In this document: piece after piece, positions 58,255-64,000 of the stretch
Layout of the letters: the number at the start of each line of letters is the position of its first letter
Numbering within the stretch: position 1 is the first letter of the stretch
Source: Actinomycetota bacterium
Lineage (GTDB): Bacteria; Actinomycetota; Thermoleophilia; RBG-16-64-13
Assembly: GCA_016278725.1 (NCBI GenBank)
Contig: JADQBG010000009.1
Location: forward strand, 186,001 to 250,000
Length of the DNA stretch: 64,000 nucleotides
Direction of reading: 5' to 3'
Translations under genes and position numbers: made by a program
The notes under the pieces: generated by a model
What the model was told of the DNA's origin: nothing
Database searches by the model: none
What the model saw: only the letters and a program-made list of their open reading frames with translations

Positions 58255-58339
58255 CCCTGGTAAGACCATAAAATAGCTATTGCTCAGACCAAATGCCGCG
58301 TGTAATATGTGAAAGAGAGCACATGAGAGGAGGCTCCTC

Positions 58340-58912
58340 GTGAGCACGCAGATCGATTTCACCCTATCACCGGCATTCGAGAAGCTCGGTCCGGAGCAGC
58401 GGGACAAGCTCGAGGAGATAGCCTTCTCGCAGAAGTTCCCGCCCGGCAAGTACGTCTTTCACCAGGGTGAGGAATCCTGGGGCGTCTATTTGGTAGCCAA
58501 GGGCCTGGCGGGCGTCGAAGTCGACGTCGGCGGGCAGGTCGTAGGTCTCCACGAAGTAGGCCCCGGAGCGCTCTTGGGCTGGTCGGGACTCACCCCGCCT
58601 CACACCTTTACCTGTTCGGCTATCGCCATCCAGGAAACGGAACTGATCGGCTTCCGCCTCGATGAGCTCCAGGCGGCCATGGACGCAGACGAAACCCTGG
58701 CCGGCGCTTTCCTGGGGGCTATCAACGGGATCGTCATCGATCGTCTGCGCGAGACGCAGAACCGGTTGGCAGAGTTCGTCTCCTGGTACCGCTACTGTCG
58801 GGGCTACCCCCTGAGCTATTCCCAGGAGGAGGCCACGATCGGCCGGGGCAAGCGGCCCAAGGCCCCTGAGTGGACTCGAGCCCTCGAAGACCTGGAGCCC
58901 GCCCGCCGGTAA
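58340..58912 (+). CDS. cyclic-nucleotide-binding (Crp-like effector) domain protein without evident HTH
   Basis: LEEIAFSQKFPPGKYVFHQGEESWGVYLVAKGLAGVEVDVGG...GPGALLGWSGL. Confidence 0.75.
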   Translation: MSTQIDFTLSPAFEKLGPEQRDKLEEIAFSQKFPPGKYVFHQGEESWGVYLVAKGLAGVEVDVGGQVVGLHEVGPGALLGWSGLTPPHTFTCSAIAIQETELIGFRLDELQAAMDADETLAGAFLGAINGIVIDRLRETQNRLAEFVSWYRYCRGYPLSYSQEEATIGRGKRPKAPEWTRALEDLEPARR

Positions 58913-59110
58913 ACTCCGAATCCTTGCGCGCGAGCGAGCGCAAGGCGGCAAGGGGGCCAGGGGGTCCAGTTCGTCTGGGCCCCCGCTTCCCCGCAGTGTC
59001 TGGCCAATCCGTGATCGCGCCCCCCTCGAGAGCGCGTATCGCCACAACCCGGTATGCTTCTATGCGCGAGCTGAGGCCGTGGCCATTGACCGGGAGCGGG
59101 GGACGCCGGG

Positions 59111-59380
59111 ATGAAGATCCGCGAAGAAGAAATCATTCATCAGTTCGAGAAGGCGAAAGCCCGTCTCGGCAAGGAAGAGATCTCGGACCGAGAATACGAG
59201 GGTCTGGCCGAGCAGGCCGCCGCCGAGGGGCGCCACTACGCCGCCGCTGTCTTTTACCATCTGGCCGAATCTCAGGCTCTGCCGAGCCCGGAGGCGGACA
59301 GGTACAAGGAGCTGACGCGGGAGATGCTCCGGAAGGTTGACGGACAGGGACAGGACTCGGGACTCGACCACCTGGACTGA
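59111..59380 (+). CDS. hypothetical small protein, 89 aa
   Basis: ORF with charged helical composition. Confidence 0.45.
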   Translation: MKIREEEIIHQFEKAKARLGKEEISDREYEGLAEQAAAEGRHYAAAVFYHLAESQALPSPEADRYKELTREMLRKVDGQGQDSGLDHLD

Positions 59381-59464
59381 CCGCCTAGACTGACCTCCGA
59401 GGCGCCCGGCCACTGTCATTGCTCGGGGCCGGAGTTCTTGTGGGGCCCCGTTTTGCTTCTCTAG

Positions 59465-59538
59465 CGCGCCCGGCAGGATTCGAACCTGCGACCTTTGGTT
59501 TCGTAGACCAACGCTCTATCCAACTGAGCTACGGGCGC
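59465..59538 (-). tRNA. tRNA-Arg (ACG)
   Basis: GCGCCCGTAGCTCAGTTGGATAGAGCGTTGGTCTACGAAACCAAAGGTCGCAGGTTCGAATCCTGCCGGGCGC. Confidence 0.96.
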
Positions 59539-59542
59539 CTGG

Positions 59543-59634
59543 CGGAGAAGGAGGGATTCGAACCCTCGGTAGGAGTTTTTACTCCTACACTCGCTTAGCA
59601 GGCGAGCGCCTTCAGCCAACTCGGCCACTTCTCC
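59543..59634 (-). tRNA. tRNA-Ser (GCT)
   Basis: GGAGAAGTGGCCGAG...CTGCTAA anticodon loop, long variable arm, GGTTCGAATCC. Confidence 0.95.
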
Positions 59635-59737
59635 GCACTGCCGCTGCCACCAGGGGGATGAGCCCGCAGATGGCCGCGCGCGCGAAGGCTTATTGTAACA
59701 GCCGCTCAGTTCGCCGTCACGCGGGCCCCACCGCGTC

Positions 59738-60466
59738 TTAGCCCTGCTCCATCCCATAGATCGGCACCAGGGCGCCGGTCACCTTTGCCGCCTGCTCGGA
59801 CAGCAGGAAGAGGATGAGCTCCGCCACCTCCTCGGGTTGCACCCAGTGCTTGGTGTCGCTATCGGGAAGCAGGGCCCGGTTGCCGGGGGTGTCGATGTTC
59901 TTGGGGAGGATCGCGTTCACCCTTATGCTCCGCGGTTTTAGCTCGAGCGCGAGACTCTTTGTCAGCGTAAGGACGCCGCCCTTGGCCACCGCGTAGGCGA
60001 GTTGTCCGCCCCGGCCCTCGATGGGGAGTTCTCCGCCCACGTTCACGATCGCACTTCCGTCGGCCAGGTGGGGAACCGCCTCGCGTAGCACGTAAAAGAC
60101 GGCGTGCAGATTGGTGGCCAGCATGCCGTGCCAGGCCTCGTCGCCCAGGGTCGTGACTTTGCCCGCTCCCCAGTGGCCGATCAGGTTGACGACGCCGGTC
60201 AGCGGTCCGGGGCAGCCGAGCATGGCAATCATCAAATCCTTTGCCTGCGCCGAGTCCCTGAGATCGCAGGCGTGGATCAGACAGTCGGTCTCCGGCATGC
60301 CGAGCGAGGCGGCCAGATCTTCGAGCTTGTCGTGGCTACGCGAAACCAGGACCAGTTGGCTGCCGGCTTCTGCCAGGACGCGGGCGACGGCGGGTCCCAC
60401 GCCCCCGGTGGCCCCGGTGATGAGGGTGCGGTGTCCCCTTAGGTCTCCAGAAAAGTTCTTGGCCAT
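59738..60466 (-). CDS. SDR family oxidoreductase
   Basis: TLITGATGGVGPAVARVLAEAG; YAVAKGGVLTLTKSLALELKPRSIRVNAILP. Confidence 0.92.
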   Translation of the reverse strand: MAKNFSGDLRGHRTLITGATGGVGPAVARVLAEAGSQLVLVSRSHDKLEDLAASLGMPETDCLIHACDLRDSAQAKDLMIAMLGCPGPLTGVVNLIGHWGAGKVTTLGDEAWHGMLATNLHAVFYVLREAVPHLADGSAIVNVGGELPIEGRGGQLAYAVAKGGVLTLTKSLALELKPRSIRVNAILPKNIDTPGNRALLPDSDTKHWVQPEEVAELILFLLSEQAAKVTGALVPIYGMEQG

Positions 60467-60503
60467 GTTCAGCTCCTTGCGTGTTTCGAGAGGAATGGTT
60501 TCT

Positions 60504-61316
60504 CTATCCGAGTCCCACGTCGAGGACCATCATCACCGCAAAGCCCAGGATGGCTCCGGTGGTCGGCAGGTCGCTGCCTCCGGCCCGCTGGGACTCGGGA
60601 ATGAGCTCTTCGACGACCACGAAGATCATGGCTCCGGCGGCAAAAGCCAGGGCATAGGGCAGAAGGGGCTGGGCGAACACCACGGCCGCGGCACCGGCCA
60701 CGGCGGCGATTGGCTCCACCACCGCTGAGGCCTGCCCGTACAAGAAGCTCCTGGTTCGCGAAAACCCTTCGCGGCGGAGCGGCATCGATACCGCGGCTCC
60801 TTCGGGGAAGTTCTGAATACCGATGCCGAGGGCCAGCGCCACGGCCGCGGCTTGGCTGGCGGCGGGCAGATCGGCTGCCACCGCGCCAAAAGCGACTCCA
60901 ATGGCGAGGCCTTCAGGGATGTTGTGAAGCGTGATCGCCAGGACCAGGAGCACGCTTCGCTCCCAGTTCGTGCGGATGCCCTCCGCCTCCGCTTGAGGGA
61001 ACCCAAGGTGGAGGTGGGGCAGCACTCGGTCGATTCCCAGAAGGGTTGCCCCTCCCAGAACAAAGCCCACGAGCGGCGGCAGCCAGGTAGGTACCCCCTG
61101 ATCCGCGGCCAGTTCGATCGACGGGGCGAGCAGTGACCAGAAACTCGCGGCGATCATGACGCCGGCCGCGAAGCCCAGCATGCTGTCCATGACTCTTCGG
61201 CCCACCGAGCCGAACAGGAAGACCAGACCGGCTCCAAGCGCCGTCAGGGACCAGGTGAACAACCCCGCGACAAAGGCCTGCAGGATGGGACTTAGCCCAG
61301 TGAACGCGTCGACCAT
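60504..61316 (-). CDS. ZIP family metal transporter
   Basis: [19 protein letters not shown] and [21 protein letters not shown]. Confidence 0.92.
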   Translation of the reverse strand: MVDAFTGLSPILQAFVAGLFTWSLTALGAGLVFLFGSVGRRVMDSMLGFAAGVMIAASFWSLLAPSIELAADQGVPTWLPPLVGFVLGGATLLGIDRVLPHLHLGFPQAEAEGIRTNWERSVLLVLAITLHNIPEGLAIGVAFGAVAADLPAASQAAAVALALGIGIQNFPEGAAVSMPLRREGFSRTRSFLYGQASAVVEPIAAVAGAAAVVFAQPLLPYALAFAAGAMIFVVVEELIPESQRAGGSDLPTTGAILGFAVMMVLDVGLG

Positions 61317-61503
61317 GGGCTAACCCTACCGCCACCGCCCAATTCGGTAATCCTCGAGACGTACGACCATGGCCGTTCTGTCCGCTCCGGCTGGTACTTT
61401 TCCGTTACAAGACTTCAGTGTGGTAAAGCGGGGAGGGGGAAGAATCAAGGAAGTCAACTCGCCCCGTTTCGGGGCGGGTCTTTCTATCATTAGAGGGGAA
61501 CCT

Positions 61504-62016
61504 TTGGCAGACGAAGCAAAATCGGTATTGCGCTCGCGGCCCAGGCCACTCGGCGAAGGCGCGGAGGCGGTTCGTTCCGCGGCGCTCGCCCCGTCGCTGC
61601 TCGAGGTGGGTTCGCGATTGACGCATCGACGGGAACGGAACCGCACTCCGGCCGACATTAGCGAAGCCTGCTTGGAACTAATCACGGCGGTCGACCGTCT
61701 CGAGGCCGGGCTCAGCGAATGGCCCGATGGGTCGCGGCGGGGGTTCGTCAATGCGGTGGCGGCGACCCGCTTCATCGAACACATCGAGTACGAATGGAAC
61801 TTCAGTTCGTGCACCGCGGATCCGGAACTTCACGCCCGCTGGCTCAGCCTGCTTGGACGTGTGTTGGGCCTCGTAACGACGCTGAGAACCGCCACGGAGA
61901 AGAATGACCGTATCTCGGTTGGCCGCGTACTCAGCTCGCTGCGTGAGCTCAAGCCGCGGCTGTTGGGGCTGGAGGAAGAAGCCCGCGCCCAGATGCGTCC
62001 GGAACGAGGGGGATAG
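61504..62016 (+). CDS. hypothetical protein (start uncertain, 61369 or 61504)
   Basis: ORF with codon bias; a CGCCCCG-TTT-CGGGGCG hairpin at 61460-61476 suggests the downstream start. Confidence 0.45.
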   Translation: MADEAKSVLRSRPRPLGEGAEAVRSAALAPSLLEVGSRLTHRRERNRTPADISEACLELITAVDRLEAGLSEWPDGSRRGFVNAVAATRFIEHIEYEWNFSSCTADPELHARWLSLLGRVLGLVTTLRTATEKNDRISVGRVLSSLRELKPRLLGLEEEARAQMRPERGG

Positions 62017-62093
62017 CATCGCTCGGGTTTCGAGTCTGAGGAAAACCGGGACCTACGGTAGCAGCAGGGGAGGCTGATTCGGAAGGGGACCGG

Positions 62094-62498
62094 TTGGCGC
62101 GGCAGATACTGATTCAGGCGGGCGAAATCTCGGCCACGGGTACGCTCAACGATTCCGAGACGGCCCTCGCCATCTGGTCGGCGTTGCCCCTGTCCGGCGT
62201 AGCCAAGCGATGGGGTCAAGAGGTCTACTTCGAGATACCGCTGTCGCTCGAGCAGTCCGTGGACGCCCGCGAAGAAATGGCCGTGGGCGAACTGGCCTAT
62301 TGGCCTCCCGGCTCCGCTTTCTGCATCTTCTTTGGTGAAACTCCGGCCAGTATCGAGGGCGAGCCCCGCGCCTACAGCGCCTGCAATCCTTTCGGAATCA
62401 TTGCCCGCGATCCGGATTTACTGGACGCCGTCGCCGAGGGGGCTCCTATCCGCGTGAGCGCTCTGGGCCTCGGGTCTGCTTCGGGTGATCCCCGCTGA
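62094..62498 (+). CDS. cyclophilin-like fold protein
   Basis: ALPLSGVAKRWGQEVYFEIPL...VGELAYWPPGSAFCIFFGETPAS...CNPFGIIA. Confidence 0.75.
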   Translation: MARQILIQAGEISATGTLNDSETALAIWSALPLSGVAKRWGQEVYFEIPLSLEQSVDAREEMAVGELAYWPPGSAFCIFFGETPASIEGEPRAYSACNPFGIIARDPDLLDAVAEGAPIRVSALGLGSASGDPR

Positions 62499-63907
62499 CT
62501 GCCATCCCCGAGAAATTCGACGTCATTGTTCTGGGTGCCGGCCCCGGCGGTGAGGTGGTCGCCGGCAGGACTGCGGCCGGTGGTTTGTCGACCCTGCTGG
62601 TCGAGCGCGAACTGGTGGGTGGGGAGTGCGCGTATTGGGCCTGCATCCCCAGCAAGACCCTCATCACTCCCGTCGAGCTGCGCGCCGCCGTCGGCCGCAG
62701 CTTCGGCCTCAGCATTCCCGAACTCGACTGGCCGAAGGTCGCAGCGTACCGCAACCAGATGATTCGCGACTTAGACGACAGCAAACAGGTGCGCGAATAC
62801 GAAGATAACGGCGTGACCGTAGTCAAAGCGGAGGGCCGCCTGGTCGAACGAGGGGTGATCGAGGCGGGTGGCAAGCGCTACCGCGGTGAGCACATCGTGG
62901 TGGCCACGGGCTCACAGCCGATAGTGCCGCCGATCGAAGGTCTGGCCGAGGCGGGCTTCTGGACCAATCGAGAGGCCACCACCGCCAACGAATTGCCCCG
63001 GAGTCTCATCTGCATAGGCGGCGGGGCGGTTTCGGTCGAGCTTGGGCAGATGATGGCCGGTTACGGCACCAAGGTCACCGTCATCGAACGCAGTCCCCAC
63101 CTGCTCGCTCGGGAAGAAGCCCGCCTCGGCGAGGCTCTGGCAAAGGCTTTCGAGCGCCAGGGCATCGAGGTCTTCACCGACACGGGGGCAACGCGGGTGC
63201 GCGCCGAGAACGGTGAGAAGGTCGTGACCCTCGATGACGGCCGCGAACTCCGGGCCGAAGAGCTCCTTCTCGGCGTCGGCCGGCGCCCCCGGGTGGAGGG
63301 GCTGGGTTTCGAGCACTACGGTTTGTCCGCCGGCCGGGCCCTGAGCGTGGACGATTCGGGGTTGGCCGCACCGGGACTCTGGGGAGTGGGCGACGTCACC
63401 GGCCGGGCTATGCTGACCCACGTGGCCAAATATCAGGCCCGTGTGGTGGCGGCCAACATCCTCGCGGGCAGCGATGAGGGGGCGCGGGGCAGCGTTGAGG
63501 GCGGCAACCGGGCCGCCGACCTGCGGGCGGTTCCCCGGGTGGTATTCACCGATCCGCTGGTGGCCGCCATCGGGCATACGCGCGCATCGGCGGAGGAGGA
63601 GGGGCTGGAAACCACCGTGGGCGAGCTCACTTTCGCCCATCTTGCCCGGCCCTGGACGGTGGAACCGGATCCCGACGGCGGGCTATGGCTTTTGGCCGAT
63701 AAGAGCAGTCACGAGTTGGTGGGTGCCTGGGGGTACGGCAATCTGGTCTCGGAGTGGATTCACGTGGCCGGGCTTGCCATCAAGGCGCGGCTGACGACCG
63801 AGCAGTTGGCGGACTCCATGTATCAGTTCCCCACCTACGCCGAGGCCTATATCGCTGCCGCCGAGGATGCCTCCGAGGAGGCCGCCGAGGATGCCGCCGG
63901 GGGCTAG
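62495..63907 (+). CDS. dihydrolipoyl dehydrogenase/mercuric reductase-like flavoprotein, likely CTG start
   Basis: LTAIPEKFDVIVLGAGPGGEVVAGRTAAGGLSTLLVERELVGGECAYWACIPSKTL; Rossmann motif precedes the first ATG/GTG/TTG. Confidence 0.85.
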   Translation: MTAIPEKFDVIVLGAGPGGEVVAGRTAAGGLSTLLVERELVGGECAYWACIPSKTLITPVELRAAVGRSFGLSIPELDWPKVAAYRNQMIRDLDDSKQVREYEDNGVTVVKAEGRLVERGVIEAGGKRYRGEHIVVATGSQPIVPPIEGLAEAGFWTNREATTANELPRSLICIGGGAVSVELGQMMAGYGTKVTVIERSPHLLAREEARLGEALAKAFERQGIEVFTDTGATRVRAENGEKVVTLDDGRELRAEELLLGVGRRPRVEGLGFEHYGLSAGRALSVDDSGLAAPGLWGVGDVTGRAMLTHVAKYQARVVAANILAGSDEGARGSVEGGNRAADLRAVPRVVFTDPLVAAIGHTRASAEEEGLETTVGELTFAHLARPWTVEPDPDGGLWLLADKSSHELVGAWGYGNLVSEWIHVAGLAIKARLTTEQLADSMYQFPTYAEAYIAAAEDASEEAAEDAAGG

Positions 63908-64000
63908 GGCCGGCTCAGCAGCTGCGCGACGCCCGCCGGGCGCAGCGGCTTTGCGAAGAAGAATCCTTGGGCAAAGCGGCAGCCCATCTCCCTCAGGGTG
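63904..64000 (-). CDS. C-terminal end of an EAL-domain protein (partial)
   Basis: Minus strand TLREMGCRFAQGFFFAKPLRPAGVAQLLSRP*. Confidence 0.7.
   Translation of the reverse strand, partial: TLREMGCRFAQGFFFAKPLRPAGVAQLLSRP

Overview
64-kb high-GC bacterial window, probably an actinomycete-type chromosome (inferred from GC, codon usage and gene content). Housekeeping and stress blocks (FAD oxidoreductase, aquaporin, ABC exporter, HerA-like ATPase, catalase, kdpFABCDE, MMPL/TetR, tadA, three tRNAs) flank an accessory, defence-rich region of about 20.5-42.2 kb that abuts a tRNA-Ser(CGA). That region holds a Fic protein, VapBC, MazEF, YefM-YoeB, an AbiE-like type IV TA pair, a DUF5678/retropepsin-like pair, a type I R-M locus with two tandem hsdM genes, and a three-gene HigB-HigA-SecB-like toxin-antitoxin-chaperone (TAC) module. 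Best candidates for new biology: (1) the TAC next to the double-HsdM R-M locus; (2) the translationally coupled DUF5678 + retropepsin-like protease pair with two unknown genes before hsdM; (3) a small orphan peptide with a duplicated PRGFL motif written in different codons. Several decayed or rearranged genes are visible directly in sequence: an in-frame TAG in a ferritin-like gene, a deletion joining a YCII/DGPF gene to an ECF sigma gene, a frameshifted membrane protein, a frameshifted and truncated ParB-like gene, a 17-codon antitoxin remnant and a likely CTG-initiated flavoprotein. No database search was run; all family calls come from motif recognition.
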